From the NCBI RefSeq assembly GCF_001552175.1, contig NZ_BCQR01000106.1:1-42935 (forward strand): 42,935 nt of DNA, in the 5' to 3' direction. This DNA is from Actinomadura kijaniata NBRC 14229 (GTDB lineage Bacteria; Actinomycetota; Actinomycetes; Streptosporangiales; Streptosporangiaceae). Shown one piece after another: positions 23,014 through 31,306 of this stretch. Below the pieces are notes generated by a model. That model was not told where the DNA came from and searched no databases. It was given only the letters and a program-made list of their open reading frames with translations. The position numbers and the translations under genes are program-made. Each line of letters starts with the position of its first letter. Position 1 is the stretch's first letter.

Positions 23014-24384
23014 GTGACGCTGTCCTACCGCCGCCCGGTCCCGGCCGCCGCCGCCGACGCACTGGAGGCGCTGTACCAGCGGATCCTGCGCCGCGACCCG
23101 GGCGAGCCCGAGTTCCACCAGGCGGCCCGCGAGGTCCTGGAGTCCCTGGCCCCGGTGGTCGCCGCCCGTCCCGAGCTCGCCGACGTGGTCGACCGCCTCG
23201 CCGAGCCCGAACGCCAGGTCCTCTTCCGCGTCCCCTGGCAGGACGACTCCGGCGCCGTCCACGTCAACCGCGGCTTCCGCGTCGAGTTCAACGGCGCGCT
23301 CGGCCCCTACAAGGGCGGCCTGCGCTTCCACCCGTCGGTGAACCTCGGCATCGTCAAGTTCCTCGGCTTCGAGCAGATCTTCAAGAACGCGCTGACCGGA
23401 CTGAACATCGGCGGCGGCAAGGGCGGCAGCGACTTCGACCCGCGCGGCCGCTCGGCCGCCGAGGTGATGCGGTTCTGCCAGTCGTTCATGACCGAGCTGT
23501 ACCGGCACCTCGGGGAGCACACCGACGTCCCGGCCGGGGACATCGGCGTGGGCGTCCGCGAGCTGGGCTACCTGTTCGGCCAGTACCGCCGCGTCACCGG
23601 ACGCTGGGAGGCGGGCGCGCTCACCGGCAAGGGCGAGGGCTGGGGCGGCTCGGCGGGCCGCGCCGAGGCGACCGGCTACGGGACGGTCCTGTTCACCCGC
23701 GCGATGCTGGGCGTCCGGGGCGAGGACCTGGAAGGCCGGCAGGTGATCGTCTCCGGGTCCGGCAACGTCGCGGTGCACGCCGTCGAGAAGGCCCGCGACC
23801 TCGGCGCGCACGTGCTCACCGTCTCCGACTCCGCCGGGTACGTCGTCGACGAGAAGGGCATCGACCTGGACCTGCTCAAGCAGGTCAAGCTGGCCGAACG
23901 CGGCCGCGTCGCCGATTACGCCGAGCGCCGGGGCGCGTCGGCGACCTACGTGCCCGGCGGCCGGGTCTGGGACGTGCCCGCCGACGTCGCGCTGCCGTGC
24001 GCGACGCAGAACGAGCTCGACGCCGACGCCGCGCTCACCCTCGTCCGCAACGGCGTCAAGGCCGTCGCCGAGGGCGCGAACATGCCGACGACCCCCCAGG
24101 CGATCCACCTGTTCCAGGACGCGGGGGTGGCGTTCGGCCCCGGCAAGGCCGCCAACGCGGGCGGCGTCGCGGTCAGCGCGCTGGAGATGCAGCAGAACGC
24201 CGCCCGCGAGACCTGGACGTTCGCGCAGGTCACCGCCAAGCTCGCGCAGATCATGAACGACATCCACGCCACCGTCGCGCAGACCGCCGAGCGGTACGGC
24301 TCCCCCGGCGACTACGTGGCCGGCGCGAACATCGCGGGCTTCGAGCGCGTCGCCGACGCGATGCTCGCCCAGGGCCTCACCTGA
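23014..24384 (+). CDS. gdhA: NADP-specific glutamate dehydrogenase
   Basis: This 456-residue protein matches the small hexameric glutamate dehydrogenases. The substrate region is NGALGPYKGGLRFHPSVNLG, followed by LGFEQIFKNALTGLNIGGGK with catalytic Lys, and GGSDFDPRG. The Rossmann domain is VIVSGSGNVAVHAVEKARDL, and the C-terminal motif is NAGGVAVSALEMQQNA. It makes glutamate from 2-oxoglutarate and ammonia with NADPH, assimilating nitrogen. GTG 23014 follows AAGGGA with good spacing. It lies 25 bases after an MFS exporter, an unusual neighbour for a housekeeping gene. Its 3' end overlaps the convergent HxlR gene by eight bases. Confidence 0.97.
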   Translation: MTLSYRRPVPAAAADALEALYQRILRRDPGEPEFHQAAREVLESLAPVVAARPELADVVDRLAEPERQVLFRVPWQDDSGAVHVNRGFRVEFNGALGPYKGGLRFHPSVNLGIVKFLGFEQIFKNALTGLNIGGGKGGSDFDPRGRSAAEVMRFCQSFMTELYRHLGEHTDVPAGDIGVGVRELGYLFGQYRRVTGRWEAGALTGKGEGWGGSAGRAEATGYGTVLFTRAMLGVRGEDLEGRQVIVSGSGNVAVHAVEKARDLGAHVLTVSDSAGYVVDEKGIDLDLLKQVKLAERGRVADYAERRGASATYVPGGRVWDVPADVALPCATQNELDADAALTLVRNGVKAVAEGANMPTTPQAIHLFQDAGVAFGPGKAANAGGVAVSALEMQQNAARETWTFAQVTAKLAQIMNDIHATVAQTAERYGSPGDYVAGANIAGFERVADAMLAQGLT

Positions 24385-24733
24385 CGTCGGCGGCCTCGCG
24401 GGCGTCGAGCATCTCGTCCCAGTGGTCCTCGGCCCACTCGCACAACGCGTTGATCGGGCCGAGGAGGCTGCGGCCGAGCGGCGTCAGCGCGTACTCCACG
24501 CGCCGCCCGTCCGCGTTCCGCACGACGTACCCGTCGCGTTCCAGCCCGCGCAGCGACTTGGTCAGCGCCTTCGCCGTGACCCCGCGCAACGGCACCCGCA
24601 GCTCCGAGAACCTCCGGGGCCCGCCCTCCAGGCAGCGCACGACCATCCCCGCCCACTTGTCCCCGAACCGCAGCGGCACGAGCCGCGACGGGCACACCGG
24701 GTCGAACATGTCGGGATCCAACGGCTCGTTCAT
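24377..24733 (-). CDS. HxlR family transcriptional regulator
   Basis: This 118-residue winged helix-turn-helix protein has CPSRLVPLRFGDKWAGMVVR, RRFSELRVPLRGVTAKALTK, LRGLERDGYVVRNADGRRVE and YALTPLGRSL, the HxlR pattern, with the N-terminal Cys found in redox-sensing members. It overlaps the end of gdhA convergently. The promoter is leaderless (TACGGT six bases before ATG 24733), and a near-perfect palindrome lies directly upstream of the -10. HxlR repressors usually control a divergent oxidoreductase and themselves, which fits the gene at 24793. Confidence 0.95.
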   Translation of the reverse strand: MNEPLDPDMFDPVCPSRLVPLRFGDKWAGMVVRCLEGGPRRFSELRVPLRGVTAKALTKSLRGLERDGYVVRNADGRRVEYALTPLGRSLLGPINALCEWAEDHWDEMLDAREAADVR

Positions 24734-24739
24734 GCGCCC

Positions 24740-24785
24740 ACCGTAGACGGGGTATCCGATCGGAAACCATCCCCTGTCCTACCGT
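24740..24785. promoter_or_regulatory. Divergent leaderless promoters with one central HxlR palindrome
   Basis: GGTATCCG (24751-24758) and CGGAAACC (24761-24768) form 8-bp arms with one mismatch. To the left, the minus-strand -10 TACGGT (24745-24740) is six bases from the HxlR start. To the right, the plus-strand -10 TACCGT (24780-24785) is seven bases from ATG 24793. One dimer site can thus block both leaderless promoters. Confidence 0.7.
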
Positions 24786-24792
24786 CGCGGAC

Positions 24793-25407
24793 ATGAGCAG
24801 AATCGTCATCTTCGGCGCGGGCGGACGCGGCGGCCGGGCGGCCGTCGCCGAGGCCCGCCGCCGCGGCCACGAGGTCACCGCCGTCGTCCGCGACCCCGCC
24901 GCCCACCCCGACCTGGACGCCCACGTGATCGCCGGGGACGTCACCGATCCCGCCTCGGTCGCCGCCGCCTCCCGCGGCCACGACGCCGCGATCAACTCCA
25001 CCTACGCGGCGGACGCCGACCCCGCCGCGTTCTTCCCGGCCGCCGCCCGCGCCCTGCTGGCGGGGCTGGCCGCGCCCCGCCTGGTCAGCGTCGGCGTGGC
25101 CTCGGTCATCCCGGCGGCCTCCGGCGAACTCCTCATGGACACGCCCGGCTACCCGCAGGAGTACCGCGCGTTCCTCCTGGCGCACCAGGCGGGCGACGAG
25201 GTGTTCCAGAAGGCGGACACCGACCTGGACTGGCTGGTCATCAGCCCGTCCGGCGACTTCGACCACGAGGGGACGCCCACGGGCCGTTACCGCCTCGCCC
25301 CGGGCGACGCCGCGTCCCGCATCACCTACGCGGACTTCGCCCTCGCCCTCCTGGACGAGATCGAAACCCCCCGCCACCACCGCACCCACATCGGCGTGGA
25401 GGCCTAG
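24793..25407 (+). CDS. NAD(P)H-binding atypical SDR protein (NmrA/NAD-dependent epimerase-like)
   Basis: This protein of 204 residues is a Rossmann-fold atypical short-chain dehydrogenase. IVIFGAGGRGGRAAVAEARR is the dinucleotide motif, followed by VTAVVRDPAAHPDL, AGDVTDPASVAAAS, a central LVSVGVASVI and LDWLVISPSG, ending with FALALLDEIETP. Members reduce quinones or sense NADPH, and many are controlled by an HxlR repressor encoded next door, as here. The transcript is predicted to be leaderless from the TACCGT box. The classical YxxxK dyad is absent, as usual for this branch. The substrate is unknown. Confidence 0.93.
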   Translation: MSRIVIFGAGGRGGRAAVAEARRRGHEVTAVVRDPAAHPDLDAHVIAGDVTDPASVAAASRGHDAAINSTYAADADPAAFFPAAARALLAGLAAPRLVSVGVASVIPAASGELLMDTPGYPQEYRAFLLAHQAGDEVFQKADTDLDWLVISPSGDFDHEGTPTGRYRLAPGDAASRITYADFALALLDEIETPRHHRTHIGVEA

Positions 25408-25613
25408 AACCCGCCGCGCAGCGGCCCCGCCGCGACCTGGTCGGGCGGTCGTCGAAGACGCCTCGATCCACCCCGGCGACATGTGACTACGAGCCCGCGA
25501 GGTGTTCGAGGCGTGACAGGAGATGATCGGCCGACACCGTGACCTCCGCCTCCGCCAACGCGGTCAACCCGAAGTCGTCAGTCCTGTCCCGCACAGGGCT
25601 TCTGGAAAGGGGC

Positions 25614-26840
25614 TTAGAACTCGTCGACCGTGTGCGGCAGGTAGCCGGTCGCCAGTGCGGTGTCCAGCAGGGTCGCCGCGCCGGGTGTGTGCTCGGCGGC
25701 CACGCCCGCTTGGACCGCGTGCGCGGCGCGCATGCCGCCCAGGTAGCAGGCCGCGAGGTCGCGCACCTCGAACGTGAGGTCGGGCGCGTCCCCGGACGGC
25801 CGGCAGGACGCGACCCCGTCCTTGACGGTGAGCCGGTGGACGCCCGCGTTGCCGGGCGCCCAGTCGTCGCGGACCTCCAGCACCAGGTCGACGTCGGCGG
25901 CCCACGACCGGCTCTCCAGCGCCGTCCGCGCGTCGACCAGCCGCACCCACAGCCCCGGCCACTCCGCGGTCACCTTCACCTGGTCCCGGTCGGCGGCGAA
26001 CAGCAGCAGCGGGTCGTCGGCCGGGCGTCCCCACGCCTTGACGACTCCGATCAGGTCGATCGAGATGAGGTAGCGCCACAGCGCCGCGGCGACGTGCGGC
26101 GAGTCGGCCTCGATCTCGTAGACCCAGAGCACGGCGGGCCTGCCGGTGTCCTCGTCGCCGCTCCTGGTCCGGTAGATCGCGTATCCGGCCAGGGGCTCGC
26201 CGAGGGCGACGATCCGGGGCGGCGACAGCTCCTCGTCGTCGGAGTCCTTCTCGGCCAGCCACTCCTCGCGCCACCACCGCTCGGTGCGGGCGATCCGCCC
26301 GGCCCGCCCGGCGCGCGTGCGTTCGTAGTAGGGGGCGAGCAGTTCCGGGGCGTCCTCGGGGGAGACCAGCCGCAGGGGCCGTCCGTCGGGCTCGATCCGC
26401 AGCGCCAGCGGGCGCCGCGCGTCGATCTCCACCAGGAGCCCCCGGGTGCCCTCCCCGTACCCGAACCGCCCGTAGATCACCGATTCCGACGCCCACAGCG
26501 CCGCCATCGGCCGCCCGTCGGCCGCGCAGCGCCGGAAGAGCTCCCGCATCATCCCGGACAGGACCCCGCGCCGCCGGTGCGTGGGCGCGACGGCCACGAA
26601 CGTCACGCCGGGGCAGGGCAGCTCCCCGCCCGGAACGGACATGGTGAAGGGGAACGCGCAGAGCGTCCCGACCAGGGTGTCCCCGTCGTAGGCGCCGATG
26701 CGCTCGCACCCCTGGAGCAGCTTGTGGTGGTGTTCGCGCCGCTCCTCCTCGGGTCTGCCGTGGAAGGCGAGGTAGACGAGCTCCAGCGCCCGTTCGATGT
26801 CGGCCTCGGGGATCTCACGGAAAGCGACGTCGTTGTCCAC
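25614..26840 (-). CDS. eis: Eis-like GNAT N-acetyltransferase
   Basis: This protein of about 408 residues matches Eis acetyltransferases in layout. The N-terminal GNAT domain has the acetyl-CoA motif VAVAPTHRRRGVLSGMMREL, then SESVIYGRFGYG, which would hold the catalytic Tyr. A second GNAT-like half follows, then an SCP2-like C-terminal domain (LTFEVRDLAACYLGG). The protein ends in ...TVDEF, and the C-terminal Phe carboxylate is a known catalytic base in Eis. Family members acetylate amines, including aminoglycosides at several positions. I chose GTG 26840, which is seven bases after TAGCGT and so leaderless; ATG 26846 and GTG 26849 are alternatives. The physiological substrate is uncertain. 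Confidence 0.93.
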   Translation of the reverse strand: MDNDVAFREIPEADIERALELVYLAFHGRPEEERREHHHKLLQGCERIGAYDGDTLVGTLCAFPFTMSVPGGELPCPGVTFVAVAPTHRRRGVLSGMMRELFRRCAADGRPMAALWASESVIYGRFGYGEGTRGLLVEIDARRPLALRIEPDGRPLRLVSPEDAPELLAPYYERTRAGRAGRIARTERWWREEWLAEKDSDDEELSPPRIVALGEPLAGYAIYRTRSGDEDTGRPAVLWVYEIEADSPHVAAALWRYLISIDLIGVVKAWGRPADDPLLLFAADRDQVKVTAEWPGLWVRLVDARTALESRSWAADVDLVLEVRDDWAPGNAGVHRLTVKDGVASCRPSGDAPDLTFEVRDLAACYLGGMRAAHAVQAGVAAEHTPGAATLLDTALATGYLPHTVDEF

Positions 26841-27003
26841 CGGCATCACGCTAGGTGCGAACCTCCGCCCGCGGCCATCGAATTTCCACCGCCCTGACCG
26901 CCTTCGCCGAGCTCATGGCCGCGCCCGGCCAGGGTTCTCCTCCTTGCCGGAGCCCCCGTCGGCCTAGGGTTCGGAGCAGGGAACCCCCCACGGAAGGCCG
27001 GCC

Positions 27004-27702
27004 ATGGGCACGATCACGGACGTCATCGACCGCATGCGGGAGATCGACCGGGGGCTGGACCCCCACGACGGCGTCGCCTGCTTCAACCGCGTCTACCTGA
27101 AGGTCACCGAGCGGATCGCCCACGAGCTCACCACCGGCCTCTTCGCCGACCCGCCGTTCGTCGAACGGCTCGACGTCGACTTCGCCGGCTTCTACCTCGC
27201 GGCCGTGGACGCCGCGGGCCGTCCCGCGCGGCCCTGGCGCCCGCTGTTCGCGGCCCGCGCGGACCGCTCCGTCTGGTCCCTGCAGTTCGCGCTGGCCGGG
27301 ATGAACGCCCACATCAACCACGACCTGGCCCTGGCCGTCATCACCACCTGCGCGGCCACCGGCCGCGACCCCGACGACGACCCGATCCACCACGACTTCC
27401 TGCGGATCAACGAGATCCTCGAGGACGTCGAGTCCGAGGTCCGCCGGAGCCTCGAACCCGCCCTCCTCAAGCTCGCCACCAAGGACGCCGAGACGCTCAA
27501 GCACATCGTCGGGACGTTCTGCGTCGCCCGCGCCCGCGACCTGTCGTGGTGCTCGCTCCAGACCCTCTGGCCCCAGCGCGGGCACCCCTTCCTCTACGAC
27601 AACTCCGTGGCCCTGCTCGCCCAGACGGTGAGCGTGATGGGCCGCCTGCTGGTCACCCCGGTCACCGACGTCCCCGACCTGTGGGACCTCGACGGCGACT
27701 GA
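27004..27702 (+). CDS. DUF5995 family protein
   Basis: This 232-residue cytosolic protein fits DUF5995: TDVIDRMREIDRGLDPHDGV, ACFNRVYLKVTERIAHEL, the signature FALAGMNAHINHDLALAVIT, and a long helix with LEDVESEVRRSL. The conserved NAHINHDLA with its His pair may bind metal. The function of the family is unknown; the fold is probably all-helical. GGAAGG precedes ATG 27004 with good spacing. It converges on the TIGR03086 gene, and their stop codons lie within one hairpin. Confidence 0.9.
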   Translation: MGTITDVIDRMREIDRGLDPHDGVACFNRVYLKVTERIAHELTTGLFADPPFVERLDVDFAGFYLAAVDAAGRPARPWRPLFAARADRSVWSLQFALAGMNAHINHDLALAVITTCAATGRDPDDDPIHHDFLRINEILEDVESEVRRSLEPALLKLATKDAETLKHIVGTFCVARARDLSWCSLQTLWPQRGHPFLYDNSVALLAQTVSVMGRLLVTPVTDVPDLWDLDGD

Positions 27703-27727
27703 CCGCCCCGCGCCGCCGGGCGGTCAG
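27699..27727. terminator. Bidirectional hairpin containing both convergent stop codons
   Basis: CTGACCGCCC (27699-27708) and GGGCGGTCAG (27718-27727) are perfect 10-bp arms around nine bases. The TGA of the DUF5995 gene is within the left arm, and the TCA (minus-strand stop) of the TIGR03086 gene is within the right arm. The element probably ends both transcripts. Confidence 0.75.
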
Positions 27728-28305
27728 AGGGAGGGGTTCCGGCCCAGGTAGCGCAGCAGGTCGGCGACCGGGTCGCCGTCCTCGCCCGGCACCACGTCCG
27801 CGTAGGCGCCGTACGCCCGCAGCGGCTCGACGAACCGCACGGCCGCGGCCTTCAGCTCCCGCGCCAGCTCCGGCGTGAGCGGCGACGGCCGCCCGATCGC
27901 GACGGCGACGTCCCAGGCGTGCACGGCCGCGTCCAGCGCGCACGCGTCCGCGCCGAGCCGCGCGGTCATCTCGTTCGGCGGCACCGGGACCGCGACCTTC
28001 GCGGCCTCGGGGTCGACGGCGACCCACGCCTCGGCGGAGGCGGCCACGGCGCGCTCGACCAGCGCGGGAATGTCCGCCCCGCCCTCCGCGGACGGGTCGA
28101 ACGGGTCGAAGTCGGGCCCCTGCCCGCCGGTGAGGAACGCGGCGAACCCGAGCTGGTCGCCCGCCGCGTGCCGGAGCACCTGCGCGACGTTCCACCGGGC
28201 GCAGGGCGTCGGACGATCCCAGGCGTCCGCCGGGACTGCGGCGGCGACCTCCCGCAGGGCGTCGAGCGAGACGTCGAGCGAGGCGAAGCCGGTGGCGAAA
28301 CCCAT
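27724..28305 (-). CDS. TIGR03086 family metal-binding protein (DinB/MDMPI-like)
   Basis: This four-helix-bundle protein of 193 residues has DRPTPCARWNVAQVLRHAAG, the PTPC.W.V..V..H signature of the TIGR03086/mycothiol maleylpyruvate isomerase N-terminal group. DACALDAAVHAWDVAVAIGR and RPSPLTPELA are also visible. His residues are placed to bind a divalent metal as in DinB proteins. Some relatives use mycothiol, the actinobacterial thiol. CAGGAG lies six bases before ATG 28305. It is divergent from a PadR regulator that starts 126 bases away and could control it. The exact reaction is unknown. Confidence 0.92.
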   Translation of the reverse strand: MGFATGFASLDVSLDALREVAAAVPADAWDRPTPCARWNVAQVLRHAAGDQLGFAAFLTGGQGPDFDPFDPSAEGGADIPALVERAVAASAEAWVAVDPEAAKVAVPVPPNEMTARLGADACALDAAVHAWDVAVAIGRPSPLTPELARELKAAAVRFVEPLRAYGAYADVVPGEDGDPVADLLRYLGRNPSL

Positions 28306-28418
28306 GGAAATCTCCTGTCCGGAGGGAACGCCGTCCGCGTCCCGAGGGGACCAGTCTATCAGAACGGAACGATCTATTCCACTATGACGGTCAAGGAGTT
28401 GGCTATTCAAAAGCGCGC

Positions 28419-28431
28419 TACGCTGGCCGCC
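28419..28431 (+). promoter_or_regulatory. Leaderless promoter of the PadR gene
   Basis: TACGCT (28419-28424) lies seven bases before ATG 28432, the start that gives the usual PadR N-terminus. No ribosome site is present, so the transcript probably begins at the ATG. The next in-frame ATG upstream (28384) adds 16 residues and has no ribosome site either. Confidence 0.55.
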
Positions 28432-28995
28432 ATGGCACTGCGCAACGCGCTCCTGGCGGCCCTCCTGGACGGCGAGGCGTCCGGCTACGACCTGGCCAAG
28501 TCGTTCGACGCCTCGGTGGCCAACTTCTGGATGGCCACGCCCCAGCAGCTCTACCGGGAGCTCGACCGGATGGAGTCCGAGGGCCTGGTGCGGGCGCGCG
28601 TCGTCCAGCAGGAACGCCGTCCCAACAAGCGCCTGTTCGCCCTCACCGAGGAGGGGCGGCGGGCGCTGCGCGCGTTCACGGCCGCGCCCACCAGGCCCGG
28701 CGCGATGCGCGAGGAGCTGATGGTCAAGGTCCAGGCCGTGGACGCCGGCGACGTCGAGGCGGTCCGCGCGGCCGTCGCCGAGCGCCTGGAGTGGTCCCGC
28801 GCCAAGCTGGCCCGTTACGAACGCCTGCGCGACCGCATGCTCGACGGCCGCGCCGAGGACGACTACCTGGCCACCGCCGACCGCGTCGGCCCGTACCTGA
28901 CCCTGATGCGGGGCCGGTCCTTCGAGGAGGAGAACATCCGCTGGGCCGAGCGCGCCCTGGCCGTCCTCGCCCGCCGCGCCGCCGCTACGGCCTGA
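28432..28995 (+). CDS. PadR family transcriptional regulator
   Basis: This protein of about 187 residues starts MALRNALLAALLDGEASGYD, a typical PadR opening. The winged helix includes FWMATPQQLYRELDRMESEG, LVRARVVQQERRPNKRLFAL and TEEGRRALRAF, then a C-terminal four-helix dimerisation domain (AVAERLEWSRAKLARYERLR). PadR proteins are repressors of detoxification and antibiotic-response genes, usually of a neighbour, here the divergent TIGR03086 gene. The start at ATG 28432 is chosen from the family N-terminus and a leaderless -10 box. Its last 11 bases overlap the convergent SGNH hydrolase gene. Confidence 0.94.
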   Translation: MALRNALLAALLDGEASGYDLAKSFDASVANFWMATPQQLYRELDRMESEGLVRARVVQQERRPNKRLFALTEEGRRALRAFTAAPTRPGAMREELMVKVQAVDAGDVEAVRAAVAERLEWSRAKLARYERLRDRMLDGRAEDDYLATADRVGPYLTLMRGRSFEEENIRWAERALAVLARRAAATA

Positions 28996-29743
28996 CGGGC
29001 AGCAGCGACGGCCGCTTGGCCGACCGCCCGTCCCCCGACGACCGCCCCCGGATCCGCCGCACGACCCACGGGCCGAGGAACGTCCCGACCCACACGACCT
29101 CGCGCCGCCACGACATCGCCGGAGGCGGCCCGGCCAGCTGCTCGGCCCACGCGGAGTCGCTGCCCGGCAGCCCCAGCGCCTCGGCCGCGGCGGCGGCCAT
29201 CAGCGCGTGCCCGAGCGGCGTGGCGTGGATCCGGTCGGCGCTCCACAGCCGGGGGTCGCAGGTCACCGGCAGGTGGAAGGCGTCCACCACGACGGCCCCG
29301 TGCCGCTCCGCCGCGTCCCGGATCCGCGCGTTGAGCTCCACCACCCGGGGCCGCAGCCCCCGCGCGACCGGCGCGATGCGCCCGACGTCGGGGAAGGTGA
29401 ACGTCAGCACCCGCGCCCCGGCCCCGCTCAGCGCCGCGTACATGGCCTCCAGCTCGCCGGCCACGCGCCCGACGTCGCACCCCGGCCGCACGAGGTCGTT
29501 CATCCCGGCCATCACCGACACCAGGTCCGGGCGCAGCGCCAGCGCCGCCGCCAGCTGCTCGGCCCGCACCTGCCCGGCGAGCTTGCCGCGCACCGCGAGG
29601 TTGGCGTAGCGCACGCCGGGCTCGGCGTCGGCGAGCAGCTCGGCGAGCCGGTCGGCCCACCCGCGATACCCGGTCGTCTCGTCCCCGTCGTTCAGTCCCT
29701 CGGTCTGGCTGTCCCCGATGGCGACGTACCGCAGATAGCTCAC
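28985..29743 (-). CDS. SGNH/GDSL family hydrolase
   Basis: This protein of about 252 residues shows the SGNH blocks. Block I is YVAIGDSQTEG with the nucleophile Ser, block II has a Gly in NLAVRGKLAG, block III is MAGMNDLVRPG with Asn, and block V is DRIHATPLGH with Asp and His. It hydrolyses esters or lipids; there is no signal peptide, so it is cytosolic. A basic tail (RRIRGRSSGDGRSAKR) follows the catalytic domain. I favour GTG 29743 (MSYLRYVAIGDS) with the G-rich GGGGGG just upstream; ATG 29755 is the alternative and lies inside a perfect palindrome. It overlaps PadR convergently. Confidence 0.92.
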   Translation of the reverse strand: MSYLRYVAIGDSQTEGLNDGDETTGYRGWADRLAELLADAEPGVRYANLAVRGKLAGQVRAEQLAAALALRPDLVSVMAGMNDLVRPGCDVGRVAGELEAMYAALSGAGARVLTFTFPDVGRIAPVARGLRPRVVELNARIRDAAERHGAVVVDAFHLPVTCDPRLWSADRIHATPLGHALMAAAAAEALGLPGSDSAWAEQLAGPPPAMSWRREVVWVGTFLGPWVVRRIRGRSSGDGRSAKRPSLLPVRP

Positions 29744-29753
29744 CGCACCCCCC

Positions 29754-29775
29754 ATTACTCAACTTGTTGAGTAAT
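29754..29775 (-). promoter_or_regulatory. Perfect 22-bp palindromic operator at the SGNH hydrolase start
   Basis: ATTACTCAAC (29754-29763) and GTTGAGTAAT (29766-29775) are perfect 10-bp arms around TT. The minus-strand -10 candidate TACATT (29778-29773) overlaps its upstream edge, so transcription would begin within the palindrome. This suits tight repression by a MarR- or TetR-type dimer. No such gene is present nearby; PadR at 28432 is the nearest regulator. Confidence 0.75.
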
Positions 29776-29824
29776 GTACTGCGCTACCAGGAAGCCCGCC
29801 AGGGGGAGTCCGGGCCCGGCCGCG

Positions 29825-30622
29825 TCAGCGGGTGCCGTGCGCCAGCAGCGCGCAGGCGGGCAGCGCGACCCTTTCGTTCCCGACGGCGTACTCGGCCACC
29901 AGCCGGTCGTACTCCCGCCGGATCCGCGCGACGGCGTCCGCCGGCTGCCGCCCGATCATCGCGCCGTTGAGCGCGGTCCCGTCGACCACGCCCTCCCACC
30001 AGGCGTCCGGGTCGACCTCGTGCGTCCACCGCACGGTGTCGGCGGCCGCCCCGATGAACCCGGCGCCCTTCAGCAGCCCGGCGAACGCCCGGGGCTCGGC
30101 GTACTCCCGGAACGGGGACTCGGGGACGTCGGCGGGCCGCTCGACCCCGGCCGCCGCCATGGCGTCGGCGAACACCGAGTTCACCACCGCGCCCGGATAC
30201 CGCCAGCAGGTCAGCGCGATCCGCCCGCCGGGCCGCAGCACCCGGTACAGCTCCGCCAGCGCCGCGGCCGGGTCGCTCACGTTGTTCACGACGAAGTTCC
30301 CGACCACCGCGTCGAACGACTCGTCCGGGAACGGCAGCGACGGCAGCGACGCCAGCCGCACCTGCGCGTGCGCGTGCCGCCGCGCGACGACCTCCATCAT
30401 GTCCAGATCGGCGTCCACCGCCGTGACCTGCGCGCCCCGCGCCAGCGCCGCGGCCGTGACGTCCCCGGTCCCGCAGCCGACGTCCAGCAGCCGGGTCCGC
30501 GGTCCCGCCTGCACGCTCCCGAGCAGGGACTCGACGAGGAACGCGGTCAGCCGCGCGTACCCGCGTCCGTACGCCTCGGCCCGCCCCTGCCAGTTCTCCC
30601 GTTCGAACGCGTCGAAATCCAC
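29825..30622 (-). CDS. Class I SAM-dependent methyltransferase
   Basis: This protein of about 265 residues has the class I motifs: RLLDVGCGTGDVTAAALARG (motif I), VTAVDADLDMMEVVARR (motif II acidic end), SFDAVVGNFVVNNVSDP (motif post-II) and YRVLRPGGRIALTCWR (motif III). It resembles UbiE/Methyltransf_11 members, which methylate small molecules. GTG 30622 is preferred because GGAAGGG lies eight bases upstream; the GTG at 30652 would add ten residues. It lies 54 bases after another methyltransferase on the same strand, so the two may be co-transcribed. The substrate is unknown. Confidence 0.92.
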   Translation of the reverse strand: MDFDAFERENWQGRAEAYGRGYARLTAFLVESLLGSVQAGPRTRLLDVGCGTGDVTAAALARGAQVTAVDADLDMMEVVARRHAHAQVRLASLPSLPFPDESFDAVVGNFVVNNVSDPAAALAELYRVLRPGGRIALTCWRYPGAVVNSVFADAMAAAGVERPADVPESPFREYAEPRAFAGLLKGAGFIGAAADTVRWTHEVDPDAWWEGVVDGTALNGAMIGRQPADAVARIRREYDRLVAEYAVGNERVALPACALLAHGTR

Positions 30623-30676
30623 GCCAACCGCCCTTCCCAGACTGTCCGGCAAGCCTAACGACCTGCCCGGACGCGG

Positions 30677-31306
30677 CTAGCGGGGCTTGCGCCAGACCAG
30701 CGAGTAGCGCCAGAGGACGTGACGCCGGAACACCGCGCCCGGCAGCAGCCGCGCGGCCGCCTCCCGCACCTCCGCCCAGGTCATCTCGGGATCGGTCAGG
30801 GGGACGTCCGGGCCGCCGACGAGCCCGCGCCGCCGCAGCCGGTGGTAGTAGTGCGCCGGCAGCCCCGGCGCGCCGGCCACGTAGTCGCCGAGCCCGCCGT
30901 TGCGGGCCAGCCCGACCACCGCGAGGCTCCCGCCCGGCCGCAGCAGGTCGCGCATCCTCGACAGCCCCGCCGCGAAGTCCATGTGGTGCAGCGCCGCGAC
31001 GCTGCACACGAAGTCGAACCCGTCCTCGGGCGGCTCGTAGCCGAGGAAGTCGGCCGCGACGAACGTGACGTTGTCGAACCCCTCGCTCAGCCTCCGCGCC
31101 CTGGCGATGACCTCCGGCGAGCGGTCCACCCCGGTCACCCACTGCGCCCGCCGGGCGAGCCGCCGCGCCAGCAGCCCGTCCCCGCACCCCACGTCGAGCG
31201 CCTGCACGCACCCGCGCGGCATCGCGGCCAGCAGAAGCGGGTGGTAGTGGGTGTTGTGGTTCCAGTACTCCCCGCCCGGAACGCCCCGCGCCGCCACACG
31301 CGCCAT
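30677..31306 (-). CDS. Class I SAM-dependent methyltransferase
   Basis: This protein of about 209 residues begins MARVAARGVPGGEYWNHNTH. SAM motifs are ALDVGCGDGLLARRLARRA, VTGVDRSPEVIARARR, FDFVCSVAALHHMDFAAGLS and LLRPGGSLAVVGLARNGGLG. The C-terminal segment HVLWRYSLVWRKP is typical of Methyltransf_25/11 proteins in actinomycetes. GGAGG lies just upstream of the ATG. It heads a likely two-gene transcript with the methyltransferase at 29825-30622 and is divergent from the SDR/Ddn-like pair. The substrate cannot be told. Confidence 0.92.
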   Translation of the reverse strand: MARVAARGVPGGEYWNHNTHYHPLLLAAMPRGCVQALDVGCGDGLLARRLARRAQWVTGVDRSPEVIARARRLSEGFDNVTFVAADFLGYEPPEDGFDFVCSVAALHHMDFAAGLSRMRDLLRPGGSLAVVGLARNGGLGDYVAGAPGLPAHYYHRLRRRGLVGGPDVPLTDPEMTWAEVREAAARLLPGAVFRRHVLWRYSLVWRKPR

